Of a stretch of 64,000 bases of DNA, positions 52,181 to 64,000 are shown piece by piece (within the stretch, counting starts at the first letter, position 1; every line of letters begins with the position of its first letter). The position numbers were made by a program, and so were the translations under genes. The notes beneath the pieces were generated by a model. The model made no database searches. It saw nothing but the letters and a program-made list of their open reading frames with translations, and was not told where the DNA came from. Source of the DNA: Liolophura sinensis (taxonomy: Eukaryota > Mollusca > Polyplacophora > Chitonida > Chitonidae); NCBI RefSeq assembly GCF_032854445.1, contig NC_088301.1, positions 46,805,116-46,869,115 on the forward strand, written 5' to 3'.

Positions 52181-55100
52181 TCAGTCCACCACATATCCAG
52201 TTGCTGAATGGTCCTTTTCTATTGTGTAAATGGTAGTCGGGGCGCTGGTATCCATCAAGACACTGTGGCTGGCATAGTACACGGGCTTCGGTGGCCGCCT
52301 AACAATTGCCGCCACAAGGAAGAGCAGGAACGCCAAGATGCAGATAATACCTGATATCAGGCAGACAACAAAACACCATCCTAAGTCCCGACCCATAGTC
52401 GCCATGGCGAACGACCCGTAAATTATCACTCCAATGATGATGAAGATGCCTGAAAAGTGTTAGAAGAAGGCTCATTCATGTATACCCTTGGGAAAGGAAG
52501 TTTAAACAGTCAAAAGCATTCGCAAAAATACTTGCAATCGTTAAAAGGAACTGTACAAAGAAAATTATTGTCGAGGTACTCAAAGGAAGGAAGTTATGAC
52601 TAAAAATGAAAACATAAATCATCTATCATCGATGACGTCACAACTGCTGCAAACTTATTTCCCTGACTGACCTCTGCATGGGGTCTTAGGAAAAGTGAAG
52701 CTGAATGCCATTTTTACGCCCCCAGATGAAAAATGAGATGCTTATTAAGCAAATAAAGAAGTGAAAAGCAAACGTTTCATAAGAGAACTGCATGTTTGCT
52801 GAACAATGCTTTAACCATTTCGTAAAAACCTAAAGAACATAAGGACAAGAAATTTTGACTCAGTGAATCAGTTTTCTAATTGTTTGATTAACCTCGATCG
52901 TATTTATTGATTAGACGATTGACTGGTTAAATATTTTAGTCGACTCTTTGATGATTATTGGACTTGATAGTCACCAATCAAGAAAGTAAACAAATATTAT
53001 TCGTACTCGATGACCTTTCCCGATGGCGGTATGGGGTGAGGTCGGTCAGCAACCTTGTAAAATAATAATATGGTTTACTCTTAACAAGTAAACTTCTTTA
53101 TTCTGTACTGACCGACTGTGTGCTCTTCCGCAGTAAATATGTTTATTATCCCCCCTTGGTTGGGCCACGGCTTATCTCCCCTTTATCTGCCACCAATAGC
53201 TGGAGCACTTCATTGCTCCTATTGGGGGTCATATCAATATAGTGTTCCTCTACTACACACAACCTTTTGTCTTCCCACCCGCCCACCCAATTTTGCCAAG
53301 ACGAGATACTGCTGCATTTTTCAGATTTTGAATTCCTGTGCTTCTGTCATCCAATCCTTAATACCATACGCATGCTGATGCTCACGAATACGTATGATCA
53401 GGCGTCTTTAACATAACAGCTGAACAACTGGGATTTTAAGTTCTATTCTGATCTTCAAACTGTGGTAGTAACTAATATGTCGGAATATTTAATAATGTAC
53501 GAGTTAATGATTGTTATCGGCACTTATCATTCATTGTATACTCGCGCTCATATTCGTTTCATTGGACGGTACGTGAATTGTCTCGGCTCTTGTTACGGCT
53601 TTGATCCACATTTGATTTATTGTTCATGTCGGGTTTCGAAGTTATTGTAATTTCTCAAGTTTGTTGTACGCGGCGTGTAATCCTGTTAGGCAGAATGGGC
53701 ATTCCGATAGGTTTTAGGTGCCACCACGAAGATCTCCTATGGGGCATCCATTAACATTATTTACTTATATGTCTTTCCCGGGCACGCTCGGGACCCAATT
53801 ATCATCCAAATCTTAAAAGAAGTCTTTGTGTTGGTCTTTGGTTCTCTTAACGGATAATATATTTTTAATCAATAAACCTTACCTGAGGCTAGACACATGC
53901 CTGCTGCAATAAGGTTCATGGTTCGGTAGTACAACCCGTGGGAGGCGTACAGGTATATGGGCACGACAACGACAGGGAGGGATAAGACGATCACAGCCAT
54001 GGTCTCCATGGCGCGAACGGCTTTCAGCCAGGCTGTAATAGACAAGATACAAGCGCCTGGTTAATAGGTTAATATATTAACCTATTTATAACTGAAATAT
54101 CAAACTTTTTATATTTAAAAGAAGGTGAAAAGAAGTTGTCAAATCTGTATATTGTGACTAAAGTAGACTTCTGTATCTTGTAAAGTTTCAAATCATTCTA
54201 CCACGTTTTGACTTAAAGAAGAAAACATAAAAATGATGTCAAAATCAGATGAAAGAGCGTCAAAACTTATTTGCAAGTATGATCTTTAACATTTTTGGGG
54301 AATTTTTTTTTCAAGAGGAAAGGGTATTTGAAAATATTTTTGTATGGTGGGAATTTGGGACCAACTTTGGTATTTATCGTTCTTGCATAATAATGTTCTA
54401 AATAAGGATGTGATGCTTGTCTAATAAATTTATTTGAATGTAAATTTGTTGTTTATATCGAAACATATGCTTTTAACCTAAATTATAGTAATAGTTGTGA
54501 ACATATTAAAAACATAAATATCATCCATACTGATTAAATTTGTTAGCTGAAAAGAACAAATTCTAGTGCAAACATATTTATTAAACCTGTGTTACATCCT
54601 CATTTATGACATTATTAAACAAAGACTATAAATACCAAAAGGTGGTCCCAAATACCCACCATACAAAAATTATTATCTATTGTCTTTTTCTCCTTAAGGA
54701 AAAATCCGCAAAAATTCTGAAGAACACATTTAGGAATAACTTTTCGCACTCTTTCATCTGAACTTCATGTCATTTTCATGTTTTCTACGCCTTTAACTTC
54801 GTGACGGTGCCATTTATCAAGCACAAATATGATGCAAGAATTACAATGACTGTAGGGTAAATTTTGTTGCAATCTTGTTTTTCAAGTAATTCAAACAGCT
54901 TGAACAAATAATGGGCTTCTTCGCTACAATTCTTGGCCATATGAATATGTAGGTTGCATTTTTTAAAGACACATATTAATTAATATTATAACGCTATGTA
55001 AAGCGTCTAAAAATTCTGAGGCAGACCAGTGATATATAATGAAGTTTCACACGGTAAACTAGAAAAACTAGTATGTTGAGTATACTATGTTCACACAATA

Positions 55101-57936
55101 CACCACAGACCACCTCAAGTCGCTTGCATTGCTCTTACATCACAGTAACCTACACCTATGTATGCACGAAACAAAGGACACAAACACGATTATAGTCATT
55201 AATAGCAGGCCACTATGTAACACGATATATATCATAGATACGAAGAACCTGTGAAGAACAGGTTGAGAATGCAATGTATTGTAGTCTGTTTCTTTTAGCG
55301 AATCGCCTGTATTCAGCTGTCTGTAAAATCAGCCATACATGCTACCCAAATTGCCTTTAGTCAGTGACACGTAACAACACAATCTCTACACGTAGATATG
55401 TTGAAAGTTGATATTCTTGGAAGGAAAATGAGCTTAAAACTCTAAAACATTTCTAATTCATAATGTTAAAGTTCATAAGCTCGGTTTCGACGGCAAGAAC
55501 CCACTACCGTCGGTGACGTTAGAATTATTAAAACACCAGTGGCATGCTGGATATTGGGTTGAGCACAATATGTTTTGAAGGAGTTAACTGAATCAGTTAC
55601 CTAAACTCCTATCGACTTAACTGTAAGTCCTGTTACCGAACTGCTATATTTGAAATTGTTTTACATCTTTTAGTATAATATAACCTTAATAAATGAATTT
55701 TATTCTATCTCTTGTAAGATATGATATCACGACAGAATAGATTTAGAGACAGGTGTTAGAAATCAAAGCAATGTAGTCTATTCGCAGAGACAGTATATTA
55801 GTGTAGGTTGTGCTTCTGCGTGGTGTTTGTTCTAACCGCTTGTTGGTGCAGCCATTGTAAACAAAGTACTCTCCACGCCCAGTGCCCAGCATGCGACATA
55901 CTTTTGAATAATTATGACGTCACAGGAGGCAATGAATTCTTGTTGTCGAAACTAAGCTTATGGAGATTAACATTATGAATTAGAAAAAGTATTCAAGTGC
56001 ATTCTCTTTGTAATAATGTCGACATTAAACATATCAATGTGTAGAGCTTGTGTTGTTACGTTTCCCTGACTAATGGCAATTTTGGTAGCGAGTGTGGCTG
56101 ATTTTACCGACAAATGAATATAGGCGACTCGCTAAAAGAAACAGACTGCAGTTTAACTATAATGCGTAACATAACAAAATCTGATGTGCTCTAATAAAGT
56201 AGGCTGGAAGTTATCTCCCTTAGTGCCTTGTATGCTGAGTCTCGATTAAATACCTTTAATTTGCATATCTTATTTATCTAACAAGGTAAATTTTGGAATA
56301 TTCGATTTTTTAGATAATAGTAACCGTATATAACCGTGAAAACCGTATATAGTATTGCATACACTTCCTTCCACCACTGCTCAACTAGCAGATCTCAAAA
56401 CAGAAAATATGACAATTGACAAAAAACGACAAATAATATTGTATCAATCAGTTTTTACATCGTGTTCCTTATCATTTAAAATACACAGTCAGGATACCGG
56501 TGCAGTAGAAATATGAAATGGGATCCAAATGTCAACCATATACGATGTTGATAGAGATATCCAAACGTTGTTTGGGGTTTTACGTCGTACTTAACAATTT
56601 TTCCGTCATATCAGAACGAGGAGTCATTAGGTGTGTATATGTACTGTGTCTTCAAGTGGCCACTGAAGTATGATGCCGGAGACACCAGACTTGACACTCC
56701 ACCAAGTTGTTGACAGAAATGTAAAACTAGAGAAGGTAAGGAAGAGGCCTTTGCTTAGTCTGACCTTAACTTCTTGTATTTATATTGAACTAATCTCCGT
56801 TTACATTTCGTGATAATTACTTACATTGTTACAGTACTTAAACACGTTAATAATGTGAGCAAAAATGTATTTGTATCACATTAATAAAGTAAGCAATAAT
56901 TTACATGCGTGAATTTATAAGTTTGAAAATACCTTTGTTGCATAGTTTATTTTTGAAGGTTCAACAAAGACCAAGATGGTAGTAATATAAAGCTATATCA
57001 AACAAATTAATATTTAAAATGAGGTTGAATCTGTTGTTAAAAATATTCTTATAAAGAAATCGTTTATCCCTGAACTATCTCCCTTATTTCAACCCGCACG
57101 CCTACCCGATCGCACTCACTTAACCTTCAGATACACACCCTCTAAACTAGTACATTGTCGGTTCGTGTATATCATGGCACACACACGATATATTGTGAAA
57201 ATACGAGTTACATTTGAATATGGAGAATCATACATATTTATAAATATATTACACGTAGAACAACAATCAAATAAATTAATAAATAAAATATTATATGGGC
57301 AATGTTTGTTTATATGTATGTTTGTACAAATAATGTGATATAAACCCACATAAACTTTTCATATACATATTCAAGTATCAAACACAACATGGAAGAAAGC
57401 TGCTTGCCAAAACTAAGTTTTAGCTATGGTAATCGTCTTAATCTGTATCAATACATATCTTTATATTTTGTCATATTATTTTACGACTATATTACAAAAC
57501 ATTATGTCAGTCTTTGTACTGCGATACATACATGTAAATTTAAATAACAAAAACAAAATAATAATGATCAAAATATGTAACATACGGACATAGGCCTTAG
57601 TATATTAACAAATATATTACAGGACATGTGACTAAATTACCATGTGCTCCAAATAACTCAGGTAATATAATTATAAGGCTTTTATAATATTTATACCAAA
57701 TGGCCTTATTTTCAGATGGACACTTCACAAATATACTCACGGGGTACATGATGGTAGTAATCGTAATTCCAGCAGGCAAGCGATCTGCATCCCGTCCTCC
57801 TCCACAGTCCATGGGAGTAGATGGCATCGCTGGACCAGTAGGGAGAGGCGTAAGATAGCACCAGTAGAATAGCCGCGATCAGAGAGGCTGCACAAGCCGT
57901 CAGGGGCAGGGCTGACCGACCGAAAGGGCTAGGCAT
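52181..57936 (-). CDS. Claudin/PMP22-like four-transmembrane protein, 204 aa, 3 exons
   Basis: Minus-strand exons: 57936-57741, 54032-53883, 52449-52181 (615 nt), junction phases 1 and 1, canonical GT-AG. TM1 is about 10-31; the first extracellular loop holds W34, G43-L44-W45, C50 and C55, the W-GLW-C-C signature of the claudin/PMP22/EMP superfamily. KAVRAMETM (69-77) at the start of TM2 matches the R-A-(L/M) segment conserved in claudins. TM2 is about 76-95, TM3 about 104-130, TM4 about 138-165. A cytoplasmic tail follows with RRPPKPVYY and ends GYVVD, which is not an obvious PDZ ligand. Likely a plasma-membrane protein of septate-junction or epithelial type; which subfamily is unresolved. 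An in-frame ATG at 58005 would add 23 residues; I prefer 57936 because it places TM1 close to the N-terminus as usual in claudins. Confidence 0.82.
54196..54812. repeat. Large imperfect inverted repeat 1 (foldback-like)
   Basis: Left arm about 54196-54440 is largely complementary to right arm about 54570-54812. Examples: TGTATGGTGGGAATTTGGGA against TCCCAAATACCCACCATACA, and CAGATGAAAGAGCG against CGCACTCTTTCATCTG. Spacer about 130 bp. No ORF. In intron 1 of the claudin-like gene. Confidence 0.85.
55281..56149. repeat. Large imperfect inverted repeat 2 (foldback-like)
   Basis: Arms about 55281-55558 and 55878-56149. Examples: GTCTGTTTCTTTTAGCGA against TCGCTAAAAGAAACAGAC, TAATTCATAATGTTAA against TTAACATTATGAATTA, and GTAACAACACAA against TTGTGTTGTTAC. 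Spacer about 320 bp. No ORF. A partial third copy lies at 62850-62930. Confidence 0.88.
56567..56710 (-). repeat. SINE family 2, reverse orientation
   Basis: GGGGTTTTACGTCGTACTTA then ACAATTTTTCCGTCATATCA is the reverse of the 22.7 kb element end. GTATGATGCCGGAGACACCA lies in the body. Confidence 0.65.
57225..57292 (+). repeat. SINE tail fragment
   Basis: CAACAATCAAATAAATTAAT and ATAAATAAAATA, matching the 3' end of family 1/3 elements only. Confidence 0.4.
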
Positions 57937-58986
57937 CTTTCTGTCGTGTAAGGATGTAACACCCCACAAGTCCTTATAAGCACTGGGTCGAAGTATGAAC
58001 CTCAATGGACACCGTTATCTCTTCCGAAACTCCTTACTAGTGTTAAATTACTATTCGAGAATCACAGACTACGAATTAACCGTTTTCGTTTGTGTTCAGG
58101 CGTGTCCCGTGCCCATGTAAACGAAAACCAAGACGGTCTTGCTCTTATTTTTCTTCCTCACCTTAGGATTTCATTGTAAACTAGGGTAAGCATACACGCC
58201 AGACTACAGGTATGTCACACAGGTAATTCAACGAACTGGTCTTCTATATTAAACAATCACGTGATGTCGGGCTAGGCAAAACCGGGTCTGCAGCTTTTGA
58301 TGAGAGAAACAACATTTTTTCTCCACACCGGATAAATAATAGACGCTAAAAATAACACCCAGCAAATGAAGTCATTTATATCTAGGTCAGTGAGACATTG
58401 GGAGATCGATAGAAACACGATTTAACAGGTGATAAAAGCTGAGACAATGGCAAAAGAAAGCAAAAAAAAAAAAAAAAAAACAACTTCCATCTTACTCACT
58501 CTAAATCTCTTCCCTTTAACTACAATTAAGTCCAATCTATATATAGACAGACTCGTATATACAGTTTCGGGGCCTATAATAAATGTTATGGTTATATACA
58601 GACCCATATGTACAGGCATATCCAATGTACACTAGTATTAAGTGCTCAGTGGACTGTGGCGACCCAGATATGTTTTCATATACATTGATAACATGACCGG
58701 ATACTCTTACTTGTGCTGCATAAATTTACACGCTTAACTCAGATATGTATCTTAGAGTATGTCTATCATGAACTTCGTGCCAGTGCAGTTAACTCATCGT
58801 GGATGCATGTACAGACAAACTGCACATCCAAGCAATTTAACTTCTCTTGTATACAAATCATGACAATGCTACTGGTTTCACAACTAAAATTGAGAAAAGT
58901 TGTAGAAAACATGCAACGCATTTATACAGGAATTCGTTATCATACTATCATACTTGACACGTGTATGTAGCCTTTAAGCCTTCTTT

Positions 58987-59197
58987 TAGTTTGGTGGTGT
59001 CAGACATAAGTTTTCTCTTGTTTTGGTGGTGTCAGACTAAGTTTTCTTTTATTTTGGTGGTGTCGGACGTAAGTTTTCTCTTATTTTGGTGGTGTAAGAC
59101 GTAAGTTTTCTCTTGTTTTGGTGGTGTCAGACTAAGTTTTCTCTTATTTTGGTGGTGTCAGACGTAAGTTTTCTCTCATTTTAGTGGTGCATCTTTC
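58987..59197 (+). repeat. Tandem repeat, about 6 units of 33-36 bp
   Basis: Units read TTTTGGTGGTGTCAGAC, then (G/A)TAAGTTTTCTCTT; two alternating variants differ by a GT (AGACTAAG against AGACGTAAG). Confidence 0.9.
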
Positions 59198-61417
59198 GAC
59201 TGATGATTAGCTAGTTTAAAAAAGCAGAAAACTGACATTACTTAAGAATTAGGTCTTCCATGTTTACATCTCAACCATATAAGAGGAAAACCACGAATCA
59301 CGGAGCTAGTTTCAAAGGTCAGTAATTCTGTGATAACTTTTCTTGTCTTCATTTTTCATATTTTAACCATCCGAATATATACAGCTCATTTATGTTATTT
59401 TATTCTATTTGATTTGAAATTACTCTCAACTGGCCAAATGACCTGAGTACACGCTTAATAAGAGGTAGTGAATATGGTTCTCAGAGGAGTTTTTTTTTAT
59501 GAGAATAACGCAAATTTCCAGAGCAAATGTTCTTTGTCGTAGTTAAAGGTTTTTTATTGTAGGTCCTGCAGAATTAATAAAGACACTTTTTGAACATACA
59601 ATTAAAGACCTGTTCCTCTAGATCGATTCCTTGGGAAAGGTAAATGTTTTCGAAATGAGCACGTTAACTACCTCAGCCCCCAGTTTATGCTTTGAATACC
59701 ACCTATACCCAATGTATTGGGCTAAATAAATATAGTTGTATTGTGGCAGTTGATACTTTTTGGATGTTTAATTTTTTGTCTGCTCTTTTCAGTATCAGTT
59801 ATATTTGATCTGTTCTGATCTATGCTAAATGACAAGATGCTGGTGTTGCCCGCAAGAGTGAACGTATAATGGAGTGGTGAAATTTGCTTCTATGAAGACA
59901 TCCTTGACTGATAATGTCTGATAATCTTGAAACATGGCGACTGGATTGTGTGTGTCTGAGATAACATTCTACAACTTGTTGATTGACAGAAGTTACAGAA
60001 TTTAGCAACCCAGGCTTTGGAAAGGTCTTGTCCAAATTCATCACAGTGATATTACAATATTAAACTGTAATTTAGTTTAAACTTGAAGACTGCTCAAGCT
60101 AGCCTTACCGTCATGTAAAGCATGTGGGGGGACGATGCTTGGGAGTAATCCGTTTGCGGGGCTTACCTTTGGTCACACATCCTAATTATACTGCAGTCAC
60201 TACTTGTAATGTCTTGTACATGAAATTAAGTGCATAATAAAACAACAACAAAATTTGAACGAAAAATTCGTGAAAAATATTACCTCATGTATAATGTTGT
60301 TTTTAACTTTTAGCTAGTTTCAGATCTTTGGATGAAAGACCAATTTGTCTTCCATCAATATTGTGGCCCTTTCATCTCGATGAGCAAATTAAAATTCTTT
60401 GTCACGTGTGGAATGTTATACAAGTTAGATGGAAAGTATGTAATTGTTTGTCCAGAACTTTCATGTTTCCTCCACGTAACTGAATGCAAGAGATAACTAC
60501 AGAGATTTAAACAGCCTTTCATTTAAAAAAAAACATGTACCGTTGTACAAATGCAGAAGACACCAGCTTTCCCTAAAACGAAAACAAATTTTGTATCTAC
60601 GGAGCAGCACATTTATTACTTTCTGTGTAAATAAGAGTTCTGCCATTAGATATTTGCCTTTGCATTATACTCGTGCAAGACTCTGAAGTTCACTTAAATG
60701 TTCAAAACAGTTTTCAGCTCGAAAACTGATCATTTAAAGTGCTACAAATAAAGATGAATGGAATATTAACCAAAAGGACTCTGAGGGACTCTGTTCTGTG
60801 AGGAGCCATTCTCAATCCGTTTAAGGCAGAACCCTGAGAGAAACACACACAAAACGACAGTAGGATGTGACGGTGTAAAATTTGCGTGCATGTTTGGCTA
60901 TTTATTCAGTTTAATTTGTAAACTGCTCCTGAGATTTAAGAACCCTCGTAAAATAGCATTACAAACCTTTGAAGGTCGTAACTCTTCTCATTAAGCCTTT
61001 ATGTACTTCTGACTTGCTATAAGTGAAACTTTATATACATGCAGTTAAACTATTGTGGATGTATAAGCATGATAATAACAGTGACATGGTGGCAACCGTA
61101 AATTTCATCAGAAAGCTCCCACTGGACTCAAGGAATTTTTCGCAAACATTTTATACATTGCAACTCTTGACCATCAACAAGCAAAATAATATATCAGAGC
61201 CATACACAAAGCAGTGCCAGAATCTAGAAATCGGAGTTCGGCGTAGGTAACCACCATGATTAGTAATGAGAGAAATATCATTTCAACAATACCACATTTG
61301 ATACTTCTAGACTAGTGGCGTCTAAATTTGCAATTATCTTTTTTGTATTTTTTTTACCTAATCCTTTGTAATCCGTGGTTCTAGAAGCGTGTAATCTGCT
61401 ACTTTTAGGCATATACA

Positions 61418-61545
61418 TCTACATGAACAGTTAGAATAAAACCCTAACTCTAGTCAGTTAACAAGAGGCCGGATTTCTCTGGTAACATATGTGACCATTT
61501 GCCAAGTTTCATACTGTCGTCATTCATCTGGTTTTACTCTCTTTT
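61418..61545 (+). repeat. Interspersed repeat X
   Basis: ACATGAACAGTTAGAATAAA, ACCCTAACTCTAGTCAG, ACAAGAGGCCGG, TGTGACCATTTGCCAAG and GGTTTTACTCTC, the most complete copy. Confidence 0.6.
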
Positions 61546-62443
61546 GTCATTTTTGTTATGTTTTAAACTTACTTGGTATAAGTATCATGACACACATTTT
61601 ATTGACCGTTAGCAAAATGGGTGAGAAACCTGGGACCGTCTGTAAAAATCATCGTGAGAAATCTTTTAGTGACCGCAAACACACATGGGGGGATGGGGGA
61701 GAAATGCTAAAAGGACAGTATTGGTAACTTTTTACAATCGTGTATGAGCAAACTGGAAATCTTTCACTAGGTGTATAGCTTAAGCCAATTCAAAGAGACA
61801 AATAATTGTGTTTCACAGAATATCAGTCTCGTCTGTGCACGCGTCACCGTTCAGAGTCAGTCATAAGTTCCTGAAATTTATAAAGCGGGTATAGCACTAT
61901 AACTTTTTTCAAGCTTTTGAATCATTTTAACCCTAATAAATAGTGCAGGTGTACGATATCTTTACTGGAAGACAGTAATTCTTTATATCGTACCCTTTCT
62001 TACCATACCAGATCCTTTTGGGGTTTCTGACATAGTATAGGTACGGGACAGGTGTCTACTTGGCATGTAAAGAAAATTTGATTTGAATGGCGAATGTGGA
62101 TTTTGTTGCCAAAAATCTCCGGTAGATATCCTCTTTAATAGCAAAACACTTCCTTGTTATAAAATATTATACAAATGGAAGAAGTGTGTTAATTTGTACA
62201 TACTGTACATAATTGCATTTAGGTATCAGATAGATTCTTGTACTTCGTAAATGTGGAAATTGTACCAAATAGTGGTATTCAAATTCATCCTTGACTTAAT
62301 TATTACAAATTTTACATTTATCAGTTTTACGCTGTGGTTTACAAGTTCTTGACCATGATGACTGGACCTCCAGTATTTTAAAAGCGATTTGTCTTAAAAA
62401 GAGGTAATTAACTAATTACCAAAGCCTTCAAGCATAATTACAT

Positions 62444-62803
62444 TTATGTATAAACCACATTCAGCATAGTTTGTATTTCTCGAAAGCATTTACCATCATT
62501 TCTTTGATGTGAAGAAGCAACTTCCATTAATATTTGAATAAAGACGTCTAGATATCTTCTTAACCTTCCTACTGCTATGTAACAGTGTAACCAGAATTTA
62601 ATCATATGTTCAGAGAGGGTTAGAGTAACAGGAAATCTTCCCAATTCCCCTACACACAGAATAGATTTTGACGATGAAGAACCGAGGCTAAGAAGCATGC
62701 TTTGCATGCAGTGATACACGTGGTGAGTCGGCTCTGTTTCATTATTTCTATTTGTGTATACAAGGTACTTCCAGCATTCCGTCTTTGGTTTACATTTATC
62801 CAT
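62444..62803 (-). mobile_element. Fragment of a non-LTR retrotransposon reverse transcriptase C-terminus
   Basis: A 119-residue minus-strand frame with VGELGRFPVTLTLSEHMIKF and later RRYLDVFIQIL. The GELGR(F/Y)P...R-M-(I/L)-K-(F/Y)-W pattern is common downstream of the RT domain in animal LINE-type elements. No RT catalytic core, no 5' part: a relic. Confidence 0.5.
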
Positions 62804-62959
62804 TGATATGTTGAATGTCTCTCTAACTGCAAGAAAATTGCAGTCAGAATACTTTTTCTAATTCATAATGTTAAATTGCATATGCCTCTGGTGACGATAT
62901 ATAACTATTCAAAAATAAATGGCATCTTAAGTTCAGAAGCCATTATCTGGCTGTACAAA

Positions 62960-63640
62960 TACAGTATCAGAATCCTTTGAATGGGGTTAAGCAGACAGTA
63001 TCAGAAATCTTTTGACTATACGCGCTCGCAGACTTTAACAGAAACGTTTGACTATACGCATACACAGACATTATTATAGTCTACTTCTCAGCGTAAAACC
63101 ACAAGCTCTATCCACCTTTGACTAGGTGTACGGAGACAATATCAGAAACTTTAGTTAGTCCTAAACGCAAACAGTGTTAGAAACCATTGACTTTTGTTTT
63201 CAGTTTGACGACGCGTATTCAAACCTTAACTGGGCGTATGTACCGATTATATTAGAAACTTTTGAACAGTCGTACGCAGACAGCATCGGACAAGAGTCAC
63301 GCAGACAGTATCAGAAACCTTTGACTAGAGTCACGCAGATAGAATCAGAAACCTTTGACTAGGCATACGCAGACAATAACTAAAATATTTTGAATGGGTA
63401 CATCTACATAGATAGTATCAGAAATGCCTGACTAGGCGCACGCCCACAGTATCACAGACCTTTTCACTACATAATGCACGCAGACAGTGCCAGAAACTTT
63501 GTCTAGAGTCACGCAGACAGTATCAGAAACATTTGACATGGCGCACGCAGGCAGTATCAGAAAACTTTAATTTTTGGCTTACAAAGACAATATCAGGATC
63601 CTTTGACTAGGCGTACGCAGAAAATAACTAAAATATTTTG
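62960..63640 (+). repeat. Degenerate tandem repeat array, unit about 33-37 bp
   Basis: About 15-20 units built on CGCAGACAGTATCAGAAAC and CTTTGACTAGGCG with many changes. The frame running through part of it is repeat-derived. Confidence 0.85.
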
Positions 63641-63770
63641 AATGGGTACTTCCATATCAACCACCAACACACCATCATCTCTGTGTGTACGTGTGTATGT
63701 ATGTAGGTATGTATCCACCAAAACTAAAACAGCATGTACATAACAACTGGAGTTGTCTATTTGGCAGACA

Positions 63771-63817
63771 GAATATTCTTGAGTACGGCGTAAAACACCA
63801 ATCAAAAAATAAATATA
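63771..63817 (+). repeat. SINE family 1, 3' end only
   Basis: AATATTCTTGAGTACGGCGT then AAAACACCAATCAAAAAATA; body absent. Confidence 0.75.
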
Positions 63818-64000
63818 GTAAACAAGGAAACTAGTAAAAACCTGGTTATCGGGGCAACTGTGAAACTGGAAAATGTGAGGCACGACAAATACTCAATTCT
63901 CTATGTACCTATTTAACAAAAATAAAAACTACAGTGCAAAACAGTTTGAAACAGGAACTTTATCGGATTACTTAGTTGATTAGTTTTTTATGCTGTAGTC

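Larger units (their letters stand above)
58006..64000. other. 6 kb upstream of the claudin-like gene, no supported gene
   Basis: Contains tandem arrays at 59.0 and 63.0-63.6 kb, repeat X at 61.4 kb, an RT fragment at 62.4-62.8 kb and a SINE tail at 63.8 kb. The remaining frames are short, with no splice or homology support. Confidence 0.45.

Noticed and set aside
63174..63362. A 62-residue frame at 63.2 kb
   Set aside because: Runs through the degenerate tandem array and mirrors its unit.

Overview
This is eukaryotic DNA. It is AT-rich, its genes are made of small exons with GT-AG introns, and long intergenic and intronic stretches carry interspersed repeats and (AT)n microsatellites. A short interspersed repeat with a TTGAGTACGGCGTAAAACAC core and an (AAAT)n tail occurs about a dozen times, and a second family ends in (ACTC)n. 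From memory these are typical of mollusc genomes, so I read the window as lophotrochozoan and probably molluscan. No search could be run. Most of the long open frames are chance or repeat-derived; the real genes only appear when short exons are joined across splice sites.

Five multi-exon protein genes can be assembled with consistent reading frame. Three are paralogues (A, minus, 14.6-16.0 kb; B, plus, 17.6-19.8 kb; C, plus, 30.3-32.0 kb). Each encodes a secreted precursor: signal peptide, basic prodomain, cleavage site, then a domain of about 115 residues with eight conserved cysteines and a VPxxCCxRRxxC end. The pattern resembles the Spaetzle/neurotrophin cystine-knot cytokines. A and B are divergently transcribed from a 1.6 kb interval and share core-promoter elements. 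An eroded exon-4-like segment near 16.7 kb may be what is left of a fourth copy.

From 38.4 to 50.6 kb (minus) lies a complete 14-exon gene for a secreted 497-residue protein of the PhoPQ-activated pathogenicity-related / AprA family, an alpha/beta-hydrolase fold with a readable Ser-Asp-His triad. Its first intron is packed with SINEs and decayed reverse-transcriptase fragments. From 52.2 to 57.9 kb (minus) lies a 3-exon gene for a 204-residue four-helix claudin/PMP22-like membrane protein. Its first intron holds two large imperfect inverted repeats.

The rest (1-14 kb, 20-30 kb, 32-38 kb, 58-64 kb) has no gene I can support. It holds repeats: a 34-bp minisatellite split by a segment that recurs 2.7 kb away, a near-identical 274-bp direct repeat pair, tandem arrays at 59 and 63 kb, and microsatellites. 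A few cysteine-rich exon-like frames on the minus strand at 5-12 kb are listed as low-confidence candidates. The most interesting system here is the clustered, rapidly diverging cystine-knot ligand family.
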